Of a stretch of 64,000 nucleotides of DNA, positions 56,481-64,000 are shown one piece after another. A program made the translations under genes and the position numbers. Within the stretch, counting starts at the first letter, position 1; every line of letters starts with the position of its first letter. The notes beneath the pieces are model-generated. The model saw only the letters and a program-made list of their open reading frames with translations. It was not told the DNA's origin and did not search any database. Origin of the DNA: Verrucomicrobiota bacterium (GTDB lineage Bacteria > Verrucomicrobiota > Verrucomicrobiia > Limisphaerales > J093); assembly GCA_022710935.1 (NCBI GenBank), contig JAKLFY010000002.1, forward strand, positions 62,001 to 126,000, given 5' to 3'.

Positions 56481-58052
56481 ATGAAGAACGAGCGCATCGT
56501 CATTTTTGACACGACACTCCGCGATGGCGAACAATGCCCGGGGGCCTCGATGAATCTCCGCGAGAAACTCGAAGTGGCCCGCCAACTGGCCCGGCTGAAG
56601 GTGGACGTGATTGAGGCCGGATTCCCCATCACCAGCGAGGGCGACTTCGCCGCCGTGCAGACCATTGCGCGCGAGATCAAGGGCCCTGTGATTGCCGGCC
56701 TGGCCCGATGCGTGCCGGCGGACATCGACCGCGCCGCCGCGGCCGTGAAGCCGGCGGGCAAGCGGGCGCGGATTCATGTCTTTCTCGCGACGTCGAAGAT
56801 CCACCGCGAGTTCAAGCTCAACAAGGCGCAGAGCGAGATCATTCGCCTTTCAGTCGAGGGCGTGAAGCGGGCGAGATCCTACGTGACGGATGTCGAGTTC
56901 TCCCCGGAGGACGGTTCCCGCACCGAGCCGGAGTTTCTCGTGCAGGTGTGTCAGGCCGTTGTGGCGGCGGGCGCCACTACGGTGAACATCCCGGACACGG
57001 TCGGCTGGGCGATGCCCGACCAGTTCGGCGCGCTCATCAAGCAGCTTCACGATGCGGTTCCCGAGTTCCAGTCGGGCAAGGCGGTGATCAGCGTGCATTG
57101 CCACGACGACCTCGGCCTGGCGGTCGCGAACTCCCTTGCCGCGGTCCGGGCCGGCGCGCGGCAGATCGAGTGCACGGTCAACGGCATCGGCGAGCGGGCC
57201 GGGAACGCTTCGCTCGAGGAGGTGGTCATGGCGTTGCGCACCCGCGGGGATTGGTTTCGGGGTTTCCAGTGCGGCGTCAACCCGCGCGAAATCGTCCGGT
57301 CATCGAGGCTTGTCTCCCGGATGAGCGGTTTGGGGGTCCAGCGCAACAAGGCGATTGTCGGCGAGAACGCCTTCGCCCATTCCAGCGGCATCCACCAGGA
57401 CGGCATCCTCAAGAAGCGCGAGACCTACGAGATCATGGATCCGCAAGACGTCGGGTGGGGCACCACCGAGTTGCCGCTGACCAAGCACAGCGGGCGCGCC
57501 GCGGTCGCGGCCCGGCTGCGGCAGCTCGGGTTTCGGATGAGCGACGCCGAGGTGCAGGCCATCTTCACGCGGTTCAAGGAGATCGGCGACAAGAAGAAGT
57601 TCGTGTACGACGACGATCTCACGGCGCTGGTCGAGGACCGCATCACCGAGGTGCCGGAAACCTGGTCGCTCGATTATCTTCATGTCACCAGCGGCAGCCG
57701 GACCGTGCCGACGGCCACAATCCAATTGCGCACCGCGGGGCGCGGAAAGGCCGTCGAGACGGTCCAGGATGCGAGCATCGGCGACGGCCCGGTGGACGCC
57801 GTTCTCAAGGCCATCGACCGCCTGACCCGCACAAAGGGGAAACTGCTCGACTACGCCTTGCGCGCGGTGTCCCAGGGCATGGATGCCTTGGGCGAGGTCA
57901 CAACCAAGGTGGATTTCGGGGACGGCCAGGTGGTGACCGGCAAGGGCGCGAGCACCGATGTCATCGAGGCGAGCGCGCGGTCGTATCTGAACGCCGTGAA
58001 CCGATACCTGGGCAGCCATGCCAAGTGTTCGGGCGGCAATCGTCAGCCGTGA
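56481..58052 (+). CDS. leuA: 2-isopropylmalate synthase
   Basis: A 523-residue enzyme from the ATG at 56481, with AGGAA 7 bases upstream. It condenses acetyl-CoA with 2-oxoisovalerate, the first committed step of leucine synthesis. Motifs are FDTTLRDGEQCPG near the N-terminus, the metal site HCHDDLGLAVANSLAAV, and GERAGNASLEEVVMAL, which marks the bona fide IPMS type. HSSGIHQDGILK follows, with the LeuA dimer regulatory domain at about 390-515 for leucine feedback. It is preceded by the leader peptide and terminator, so both transcription attenuation and feedback inhibition are expected. Confidence 0.96.
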   Translation: MKNERIVIFDTTLRDGEQCPGASMNLREKLEVARQLARLKVDVIEAGFPITSEGDFAAVQTIAREIKGPVIAGLARCVPADIDRAAAAVKPAGKRARIHVFLATSKIHREFKLNKAQSEIIRLSVEGVKRARSYVTDVEFSPEDGSRTEPEFLVQVCQAVVAAGATTVNIPDTVGWAMPDQFGALIKQLHDAVPEFQSGKAVISVHCHDDLGLAVANSLAAVRAGARQIECTVNGIGERAGNASLEEVVMALRTRGDWFRGFQCGVNPREIVRSSRLVSRMSGLGVQRNKAIVGENAFAHSSGIHQDGILKKRETYEIMDPQDVGWGTTELPLTKHSGRAAVAARLRQLGFRMSDAEVQAIFTRFKEIGDKKKFVYDDDLTALVEDRITEVPETWSLDYLHVTSGSRTVPTATIQLRTAGRGKAVETVQDASIGDGPVDAVLKAIDRLTRTKGKLLDYALRAVSQGMDALGEVTTKVDFGDGQVVTGKGASTDVIEASARSYLNAVNRYLGSHAKCSGGNRQP

Positions 58053-58059
58053 GCGGACA

Positions 58060-58563
58060 ATGAACCTGCACCTCCTGCGGCACGGCATCGCGGTCAAGCG
58101 CAATGCGTCCCGGTACCGCGGCGACGCCGAGCGGCCGCTGGCGCCCGAGGGGCGCCAGAAGCTGGTCCGCATCGCCCGGGCGCTGCAGGCGATGGAACTC
58201 GAGTTCGATCTCATTCTCTCGAGCCCCGCGGTCCGCGCGCGGGAGACCGCCGAACTCGTTGTCAAGACGCTGGGCACGAATCAGCGCATCGAGTTCTCGG
58301 AGCACCTGGGGACCGACGGCGATTCGAGGCGGTTGATCGAGGACTTGAGCGCGCGGCGTCCGTTGCCCCGGAGTGCGCTGTTGGTGGGCCATGAGCCGCA
58401 TCTCAGCGGCCTGGCCTCGCTTCTCCTGACGGGCGGCCCGGGGCTCGATCTTGTGTTGAAGAAAGGGGGTCTTTGCACGCTCAGCGTCTCGAAGCTGCGG
58501 GCTGGACGTTGCGCCGGCATCGACGCGCTGCTGACGCCCCGCCAGATGGCCCTGATGGGTTGA
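58060..58563 (+). CDS. sixA: Phosphohistidine phosphatase SixA-like
   Basis: A 167-residue histidine-phosphatase-superfamily protein. The phospho-acceptor is in MNLHLLRHGIAV (RHG). Other catalytic residues are in LDLILSSPAVRARETAELV-type sequence (here FDLILSSPAVRARETAE) and VGHEPHLSGLASLL. SixA removes phosphate from histidine-containing phosphotransfer domains. The ATG at 58060 begins 7 bases after the leuA stop. An upstream frame overlaps leuA without family resemblance. Confidence 0.9.
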   Translation: MNLHLLRHGIAVKRNASRYRGDAERPLAPEGRQKLVRIARALQAMELEFDLILSSPAVRARETAELVVKTLGTNQRIEFSEHLGTDGDSRRLIEDLSARRPLPRSALLVGHEPHLSGLASLLLTGGPGLDLVLKKGGLCTLSVSKLRAGRCAGIDALLTPRQMALMG

Positions 58564-58613
58564 GAACTCATGGGAGAGTTGCGGAGGCGGCGGAAGTCGA
58601 TAGAGTAGACGGC

Positions 58614-59036
58614 ATGATGACCAAGAAGCGTGGCACTTTCAGGTTCGGTGTTGGGATTCGAGCGCTCGCGGCCGCGTGCCTCGTTGTCCTCACCGGATGC
58701 ACCTCGTTGTCCAGCCGCGGTCTGGAGTACGTTGGCGCGCCCCGATTCGGGCCGACCGATCCGGCGGGCATCGAGATTCTGCAGGCGGAGCCGGAGCGGG
58801 CGCACGACAAACTGGGGGAGGCGGTGGTCAATGCGTCGGTGGATCCGGCCCCGTCGGTCGACAAGATCGAGGCCCGGCTGCGCCGCGAGGCGGCCCGCAT
58901 GGGCGCGGACGCCGTCTACCTGGTGCACGACCGCACGGAAGCGGTCGGCGCCGTTGCCATGGGGCCGTGGTGGAGCCAGAGTTTCAGTCCGATCCAGGGT
59001 CGAATCGTCGTGGCTGTGGCGATCAAGTACAAGTGA
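58614..59036 (+). CDS. Small lipoprotein of unknown function
   Basis: A 140-residue protein with a lipoprotein signal (AAACLVVLTGC, lipobox cysteine near residue 29). The mature part includes EILQAEPERAHDKLGEAVVNASV and LRREAARMGADAVYLVHDR, the pattern of small YbjQ/RcsF-like or Rz-like envelope proteins that build 'MGADAV' folds. I do not recognise a specific family. It probably sits in the outer membrane facing the periplasm. Confidence 0.75.
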   Translation: MMTKKRGTFRFGVGIRALAAACLVVLTGCTSLSSRGLEYVGAPRFGPTDPAGIEILQAEPERAHDKLGEAVVNASVDPAPSVDKIEARLRREAARMGADAVYLVHDRTEAVGAVAMGPWWSQSFSPIQGRIVVAVAIKYK

Positions 59037-59142
59037 GGCGCTCGCCCGCGGATTCCAGCCCGCACGTTTCATGGAGTTGTGCCCGCTGTGAAGCCGGAAA
59101 CTCCAAGACGTGAACCCATGCGGCCCAGAACTGACAAGCTTC

Positions 59143-59520
59143 ATGGCCCTTGAGTTCAAACAGTTGCGCGCACTGGCCCAGTCCGAGGTGCGCGCCACGA
59201 TCGCCCATTTGCCGGCCCGCCTGCGCCGGCACGCCGAGAGGCTGCCCGTGACCTACGAGCCGCGTCCCAACAGGGCGATCGTGTCAGACGGTTTCGATCC
59301 CGATCTGCTCGGGTTGTTTGTGGGCATCCCCTTCGGCGAGGAGGAATCCGGGGCCATCGATGTGCCGGCGCAGATCATTCTCTTCCTGGAAAGCCTCTGG
59401 GAGTTCTCCGAGGAAGAGGAGGAGGTTTTCCGCGACGAGGTCGTGACGACCTACTTGCACGAACTGGGCCATTACCTGGGTCTGGACGAGATCGACATCG
59501 AGGAGCGGGGACTCGAGTAA
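59143..59520 (+). CDS. Minimal zinc metallopeptidase (zincin, PF06262-like)
   Basis: A 125-residue protein starting at the ATG at 59143. The HExxH motif is HELGHYLGLDE near the C-terminus, preceded by the acidic stretch FSEEEEEVFRDEVVTTYL. The N-terminal part (LPARLRRHAERLPVTYEPRP) matches the short 'minimal zincin' family seen in Actinobacteria and other phyla. Substrate unknown. No signal peptide, so cytoplasmic. Confidence 0.85.
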   Translation: MALEFKQLRALAQSEVRATIAHLPARLRRHAERLPVTYEPRPNRAIVSDGFDPDLLGLFVGIPFGEEESGAIDVPAQIILFLESLWEFSEEEEEVFRDEVVTTYLHELGHYLGLDEIDIEERGLE

Positions 59521-59592
59521 GCGCCGGACTCGACCGGCTGCCTGGGGCCGGCTGGGCGGATTTCGCGACATATACGAGGCACCAGAGGTTTC

Positions 59593-59612
59593 GCCGCGTG
59601 AGGGCACGCGGC
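59593..59612. repeat. REP-like palindrome, copy 3 (opposite orientation)
   Basis: GCCGCGTG-AGGG-CACGCGGC is the same 8-base stem as the copies at 3799 and 42089, with the complementary loop. It lies between the converging metallopeptidase and STAS genes and could act as a bidirectional transcription stop. Confidence 0.85.
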
Positions 59613-59635
59613 CTGGAGGCTCGCAGCAGGCCGTG

Positions 59636-60145
59636 TCAGCCCTGCCCGTTCAGTCTCCGGAGGTCTTGTTCGAGGAACTCGGAGACCTGTTTGAACTTCG
59701 GGACATTGGCGGCGTGGACATCCATGAGCGCCTGGTGGGCTTCGATCATGAGGCGGCACAACTGGCTCTTGTTGGGCGGACCGGCCTGGACCGGTTCGAA
59801 GGCCGCTCCGGGCTCGAGCTGGCACTCGGTGAGCGTGAAGTGATCGAGCACAAAGAGGTCGTCCAACTGCCGCCGGACCTGCGGGGTGGTGTTGACCAAC
59901 TCGATCGGGCCGGGCTGACCCCGATCGCGCCGCAGCCGGCGGCTCAATCCGACGAGCACACCGATGAAGGTGCTGTCCATGGACTGGCACTCCGTCAAGT
60001 CGATCACGAAGCTCGGCAGCCCCTGGGAACGGAGGGTTTCGGCGGCCGTCTTGAAGCCGGTGGATTGGGCGGCGGTGGCCTGACCGCGCAGGCGGAAGAA
60101 CGCCGTGTCAGCGGCGACAGCGACCATGACTTGATTGGCAGGCAT
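59636..60145 (-). CDS. STAS-domain protein (anti-sigma antagonist-like)
   Basis: The ATG at 60145 gives 169 residues. The STAS fold is visible: AADTAFFRLRGQATAAQSTGFKTAAETLRSQG, FVIDLTECQSMDSTFIGVLVGLSRRL and PIELVNTTPQVRRQLDDLFVLDHF. The Ser of DSTFIG is the usual phosphorylation site. Such proteins bind serine kinases or other partners in partner-switch regulation. The C-terminal 50 residues are an extra helical part without a recognised family. It follows topB by 32 bases on the same strand; no kinase is nearby. Confidence 0.85.
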   Translation of the reverse strand: MPANQVMVAVAADTAFFRLRGQATAAQSTGFKTAAETLRSQGLPSFVIDLTECQSMDSTFIGVLVGLSRRLRRDRGQPGPIELVNTTPQVRRQLDDLFVLDHFTLTECQLEPGAAFEPVQAGPPNKSQLCRLMIEAHQALMDVHAANVPKFKQVSEFLEQDLRRLNGQG

Positions 60146-60177
60146 GCGGATGAGGAGCAGGTCGCGGGCGGACGCGG

Positions 60178-63015
60178 TCAGTTCGCTTCCACCTCCCTGG
60201 CCGGGAACTCGAAGCCGACCTTGCCGTTTTCGTCGAGGACCAGGTAGGCCGAGAAGGGGCGTCCGGACTTGGAGATAAACTGGGTCAACAACTCGGTGCG
60301 TCCGTTGGCCAGGAGCGCCGCGACTTCCGCCCGCTCGATCGGGCGCTGCAGAATCACGCGTCCGGTCTTGAACTTGCAGGCCCTGGTCGTCGCCTGGGTT
60401 CGCTCGCAAAGATAATGGGTGTCGGATTCGAACACCTTGCCGCCGCATTTCGGGCATGTGCCGATCGGTGTTCGACCCGTGAAATCGATCGGCACGGGCG
60501 GTTCCGCCCCCTTCTTCCGAGCGCCGCTGCCCATGGCACGCGGCGGGCGGGGGGCGAACTCGAAACGGACCTGGCCGTCCTTCAACACGAGAAACGCCTC
60601 GAATCTTCGTCCTGTCTTCTTCGAGACGAAGCCCTTGAGGAGGTCGGTCTTCCCCTCCGCAAGGAGCTTTGCGAACTGGGCCCGATCGACCGTCTGTTGG
60701 AGAATCACCGCGCCGGCCCGGAAATCGCAGTCGCGTTTGGGGCCGACGGCCTTTTCGCAGACATAGTTCATCCCGTTTTCGAAAACCCGGTGGCGGCACT
60801 TGGGGCACGCCCCCACCGGTTCCTTGCCGGTGAAATCGACCGCCGCGGCAGGGCCGCCGATGTCGGATGCCTGGCTGTCCTTGCCGAAGTCGAACTCGAT
60901 CCGGTATTCCGGGTTCAGCCGGATGACCGCCGCGAAGGTCTTGCCCAGCTTGCTGCGAAAACCCTGCAGCGGACCAATCTGCCGCTCCGCGATCAACCGG
61001 CCGATTTCGTCCGGCTCGAACTGGCGTCCGGAGATAATCTTCCACAGGCCGAAGTCGCAGGCGGGGTTCTGGCATTGGAACTTCTTGTAGTTCTCGTGCA
61101 CTTCGCCGCCGCACTTCGGGCAGCGGGCGCTCAAGACACCGAAGTCGCCTGGGATGGTGTCATGCTCGTACGACTTGGCCCGTCGCACGATGTCCCCGGC
61201 CAGCCCCCGGATTTCCTCCATGAAAGCGGCGCGCGGCAGCCGGCCCCGTTCCATCTGCTTGAGCTTGTACTCCCAATCGCCGGTCAACTCGGGCTTGGTG
61301 AGCGCCTCGACACCCAGCCCATTAAGCAGAACCATCAGCGAAAAGGCCTTCGCCGTCGGGTGCAGCTCCTTGCCGTGCCGGAGCAGGTAGTTTTCCGAGA
61401 GCAGGCCCTCGATGATTTGGGCCCGGGTGGCGGGTGTTCCGAGGCCCTTCTCGGCCATCGCCTCGCGAAGCTCGTCGTCCTCGACCAGTTTTCCGGCGCC
61501 TTCCATGGCCGACAAGAGCGTGGCTTCGGTGAATCGCGCCGGGGGTTTGGTCTGGCAGGCTTGGACGGCAATATCGACGGTGGCCACCTGTTCGTTGGGC
61601 GCGATCGAGGGCAGGCTCGGCGCATCCTCGTCCTGGACCTGGCGCCCGTAGACCTCGAGCCAGCCGGGTCGGACCATGACCTTGCCTTCACTCTTGAACG
61701 GCTCGGTCTCGACACGCGTGATCCGGGTGGTGACGAGGAACTCGGCGGCGGGATAGAACACGGCCAGAAACCGCCTGGCCACCATGTCGTAGATCTTCTG
61801 TTCGGCTTCGGTCAGATGCTTGGGTGGCAAGGGCGTGGGAATGATGGCGAAGTGGTCCGAGACTTTGGCGTTGTTGAAGATCCGCCTGTTGGGCCGCACC
61901 CAGCCCTGGTCCAGAATCCGATGGGCGAAAGCGCCATAGGCGCCGTCACGGAAGGACTCGAGAGTGCCCCGGACCGTGGGGACGTAATCCTCCGGGAGCG
62001 CTCGGGAGTCGGTGCGCGGATAGGTCAGCACCTTGTGTTTTTCATAGAGGGCCTGGGCGATCTTCAGCGTGCTGGCTGCCGCGAACCCGAACCGGTTGTT
62101 GGCCTCCCGTTGCAGACTGGTCAGGTCGTACAGGAGCGGCGAAAGCTGGGTGGTCGGCTTGCTCTCCTCCGTGACCGTCCCCGCCCGTCCAAGGCACTTG
62201 GCTCGGATTGCCTCGGCCTTGGCCTGCTCCCAAATCCGTTCCGGCTTGAGATCGTCCTTCTCCCCATTCGCGCCGGCGGTGTCCTTGCTGAAACGCTCGT
62301 CGAACCAGCGGCCTTCGTAGCGCCCGGTGGCCGCTTCGAACGTCCCGTGCACTTCCCAGTAGTCCTTGGGCCGAAATGCTCGAATCCGCTGCTCCCGCTC
62401 GACCACGACGGCCAGGGTCGGCGTCTGCACGCGCCCGACGGTGGTCTTGTTGAACCCGCCGGTCTTGTTGTTGAACGCCGTCATCGCGCGCGTGCCATTG
62501 ATCCCCACCAGCCAATCCGCCTCCGCCCGGCAGATCGAGGCGTCCGCCAGCGGCCGCATCTGGGCATCCGTGCGGAGCCGCGCGAAGGCATCGCGGATGG
62601 CCGCGGGCGTCATGGACTGCAACCAAAGACGGCGGATGGGCTGTTTGGCCTGGGTGTACCCGGCGATATTGCGGAAGATGAGTTCCCCCTCGCGCCCCGC
62701 ATCGCACGCATTGATCAGCCCCTCGATGTCCTTCCGCCGAATCAGTTTCTGAAGCACTTTGAGCCGGTTCTCGTTCCTCTCGATCGGCGCCAGGCTGAAT
62801 CGTGGCGGCAGATGCGGCAGATGCGCAAAGGTCCATTTGCCGCGCGCAATCTCGAACTCCTCGGGCACCGCCAATTCGAGCAGATGCCCGACCGCCGACG
62901 AAAGAACGAACTGATCGCTCTCGTAGTAGTCCTCATGCCGTTTGAAGCCGCCCAGCGCCTTCGCGATGTCGGCAGCCACCGACGGCTTCTCGGCAATGAT
63001 CAATTCCTTTCCCAT
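60178..63015 (-). CDS. topB: Topoisomerase III (type IA) with three C-terminal zinc-ribbon/repeat units
   Basis: A 945-residue enzyme, far longer than E. coli TopB (653). The TOPRIM domain is at the N-terminus (KELIIAEKPSVAADIAKAL, then NACDAGREGELIFRN). The catalytic Tyr332 is in VLTYPRTDSRALPED. After the core, three copies of a unit follow, each with a zinc-ribbon (for example CPKCGGEVHENYKKFQC) and a topoisomerase C-terminal repeat (for example GFVSKKTGRRFEAFLVLKDG). The third copy ends the protein. It nicks and reseals single strands to relax negative supercoils or separate replication intermediates. Confidence 0.95.
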   Translation of the reverse strand: MGKELIIAEKPSVAADIAKALGGFKRHEDYYESDQFVLSSAVGHLLELAVPEEFEIARGKWTFAHLPHLPPRFSLAPIERNENRLKVLQKLIRRKDIEGLINACDAGREGELIFRNIAGYTQAKQPIRRLWLQSMTPAAIRDAFARLRTDAQMRPLADASICRAEADWLVGINGTRAMTAFNNKTGGFNKTTVGRVQTPTLAVVVEREQRIRAFRPKDYWEVHGTFEAATGRYEGRWFDERFSKDTAGANGEKDDLKPERIWEQAKAEAIRAKCLGRAGTVTEESKPTTQLSPLLYDLTSLQREANNRFGFAAASTLKIAQALYEKHKVLTYPRTDSRALPEDYVPTVRGTLESFRDGAYGAFAHRILDQGWVRPNRRIFNNAKVSDHFAIIPTPLPPKHLTEAEQKIYDMVARRFLAVFYPAAEFLVTTRITRVETEPFKSEGKVMVRPGWLEVYGRQVQDEDAPSLPSIAPNEQVATVDIAVQACQTKPPARFTEATLLSAMEGAGKLVEDDELREAMAEKGLGTPATRAQIIEGLLSENYLLRHGKELHPTAKAFSLMVLLNGLGVEALTKPELTGDWEYKLKQMERGRLPRAAFMEEIRGLAGDIVRRAKSYEHDTIPGDFGVLSARCPKCGGEVHENYKKFQCQNPACDFGLWKIISGRQFEPDEIGRLIAERQIGPLQGFRSKLGKTFAAVIRLNPEYRIEFDFGKDSQASDIGGPAAAVDFTGKEPVGACPKCRHRVFENGMNYVCEKAVGPKRDCDFRAGAVILQQTVDRAQFAKLLAEGKTDLLKGFVSKKTGRRFEAFLVLKDGQVRFEFAPRPPRAMGSGARKKGAEPPVPIDFTGRTPIGTCPKCGGKVFESDTHYLCERTQATTRACKFKTGRVILQRPIERAEVAALLANGRTELLTQFISKSGRPFSAYLVLDENGKVGFEFPAREVEAN

Positions 63016-63147
63016 GTGTTGTTCCCTCGATCCGCACCCGCCGCAGGCTGGTGGGCTGCGGCCCTTTCGCTTAAAAGCGGAGGGAACCTCGCCAAAAAGA
63101 CGCGGGAAGTCAAAGGCGGAGTGCAGGCCGGCGCGAGATTCCCCGGG

Positions 63148-64000
63148 TTACGGGCGAGGCCGATTGACCGTCAGCCAGCGACGAATGGCCGCCGCCTGAG
63201 GATGCCGGGGATCCAACTGCAGCACCTTCGTGTAGTGCACGCGCGCCTTGTCGGGATCGCCCAGTTTCTCGGCGCACAGACGGGCGAGCGTGGCGTGGGC
63301 ATCGACCGTCTCGGGGGCGCGTGCCAGCAGGAGATCGAGTTCGCGGGCCGAGTCCACAGGATAATCCGCCCGATCGAGGGACAATGCGAAGTTGAGCCGC
63401 GCATCGGGATCGTCCGGCTTCAACACCAGGGCCCGCTCGAATGCGGCGAGGGCTTCCGCCCAATCGCCGGCGTCAAACGCGGCCACTCCGAGATTGTACT
63501 GCGCCTCGAAGAACGACGGATCCGCGCCGACGGCTTGTTTGTAAGCGGCCACGGCTTGGTCGTGCCGCCCTGCCGTGTGGGACTGGACGCCCCGCGTCAG
63601 CGCCTCCTGGGCTCGAACCCGATCGCCGGACACCGGCGTTTCGGGGCGCAGATACGTGTATCGCAGAAAAACCGGTGGTTCGGGTTTCGGAGGCGCGACG
63701 GCGGGCGTTGCCGCCACGGGCAGAGCGGCTTGGGCTGGCCTGGGCGCCGCCGCAGTCTCGCGCGCGAGCGGTCCCAGATCCCTCAAAGGTGTCGTCGCGT
63801 TCTCCACCCTCGGCGCGGACTCCTTTTCCGCCTTGTCCTTGCCGCCAAACCAGCCCAGCGGATTGAGCCTCTGAACGAGAGTCTTCTTCTTCGGTTGTTG
63901 CGGCCGGCTGGCTGTCGGAATTGAGTCCGGGGCTGATCTTGCTGGCGGAGGCGCGGATGCTGTTGTCGCCTCCGGGACGGCGGCGGGTGTGGGGGTTGGT
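63148..64000 (-). CDS. TPR protein, N-terminus beyond the window
   Basis: The minus-strand frame is open from the window end to the stop at 63148 (284 residues visible). The first about 110 residues are Pro/Ala-rich with a basic patch (QPKKKTLVQRLNPLGWFGG) and continue to PPKPEPPVFLRYTYL. At least three TPR units follow (DQAVAAYKQAVGADPSFFEAQYNLGVAAFDAG, DWAEALAAFERALVLKPDDP, LDLLLARAPETVDAHATLARLCAEKLG). A protein-protein interaction scaffold is likely. No signal peptide can be judged because the start is missing. Confidence 0.8.
   Translation of the reverse strand, partial: PTPTPAAVPEATTASAPPPARSAPDSIPTASRPQQPKKKTLVQRLNPLGWFGGKDKAEKESAPRVENATTPLRDLGPLARETAAAPRPAQAALPVAATPAVAPPKPEPPVFLRYTYLRPETPVSGDRVRAQEALTRGVQSHTAGRHDQAVAAYKQAVGADPSFFEAQYNLGVAAFDAGDWAEALAAFERALVLKPDDPDARLNFALSLDRADYPVDSARELDLLLARAPETVDAHATLARLCAEKLGDPDKARVHYTKVLQLDPRHPQAAAIRRWLTVNRPRP

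Noticed and set aside
60415-63924. A 1169-residue plus-strand open frame opposite topB
   Set aside because: The topB motifs (TOPRIM, catalytic Tyr, zinc ribbons) are on the other strand; this frame has no family resemblance.

Overview
The window is GC-rich chromosomal DNA, most likely from a member of the Verrucomicrobiota (Limisphaerales/Pedosphaera-like). This is inferred from family content. Typical elements are a prepilin-type secreted protein, a Tat-exported Gfo/Idh/MocA oxidoreductase, DUF5703 and DUF6259 glycosidase-like proteins, a giant alpha-2-macroglobulin, very long secreted proteins with Ca-binding DxDxDG repeats, a SUMF1-type gene and many short dispersed repeats. No rRNA, tRNA, CRISPR array, complete insertion sequence or phage was seen.

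Layout. 1-400: the end of a probable restriction-modification cluster, with an XRE controller followed by a truncated partner. 790-7388: a minus-strand three-gene set for secreted glycan degradation (Gfo/Idh oxidoreductase, GH36-like alpha-galactosidase, DUF5703 protein with a LamG insertion). 7567-8279: a Phd/VapC-type toxin-antitoxin pair. 8338-15335: a histidine kinase/response regulator pair followed by a 1342-residue ankyrin protein. 15638-16561: a broken SUMF1-type gene. 16574-21337: an M28 peptidase, a CstA transporter and an OPA-family organophosphate transporter. 21518-29620: a 2700-residue alpha-2-macroglobulin. 29830-36168: a 2112-residue subtilase with lectin, TIG, cohesin-like and dockerin-like parts and visibly lower GC. 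36509-36809: a small element with inverted ends. 37000-37508: a second toxin-antitoxin pair. 37556-44993: two DUF6259 proteins on the minus strand, and a prepilin-like protein and an FAD-dependent oxidoreductase on the plus strand. 45178-48815: a dnaJ-like/clpB heat-shock operon. 49180-51884: a glycosyltransferase, then a yggS / ECF sigma / anti-sigma group. 52067-55942: a 1291-residue modular repeat protein. 56208-58563: leuA behind what looks like a complete leucine attenuator, followed by sixA. 58614-64000: a lipoprotein, a small zincin, a STAS protein, a topoisomerase III and a TPR protein cut by the window end.

The strongest new-looking signal is upstream of leuA. It has a promoter, a 22-codon Leu-rich leader peptide, a segment that can pair as an antiterminator, and a strong terminator, all laid out like a classical ribosome-mediated attenuator. 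Other signals are several dispersed repeat families (a GCCGCGTG/CACGCGGC palindrome, tandemly duplicated terminal motifs resembling those near REP-associated transposases, and a repeat that carries the stop codons of two genes), a SUMF1 gene with three lesions, and unusual domain architectures in the large secreted proteins.

All functional calls rest on reading motifs. No database search was run.
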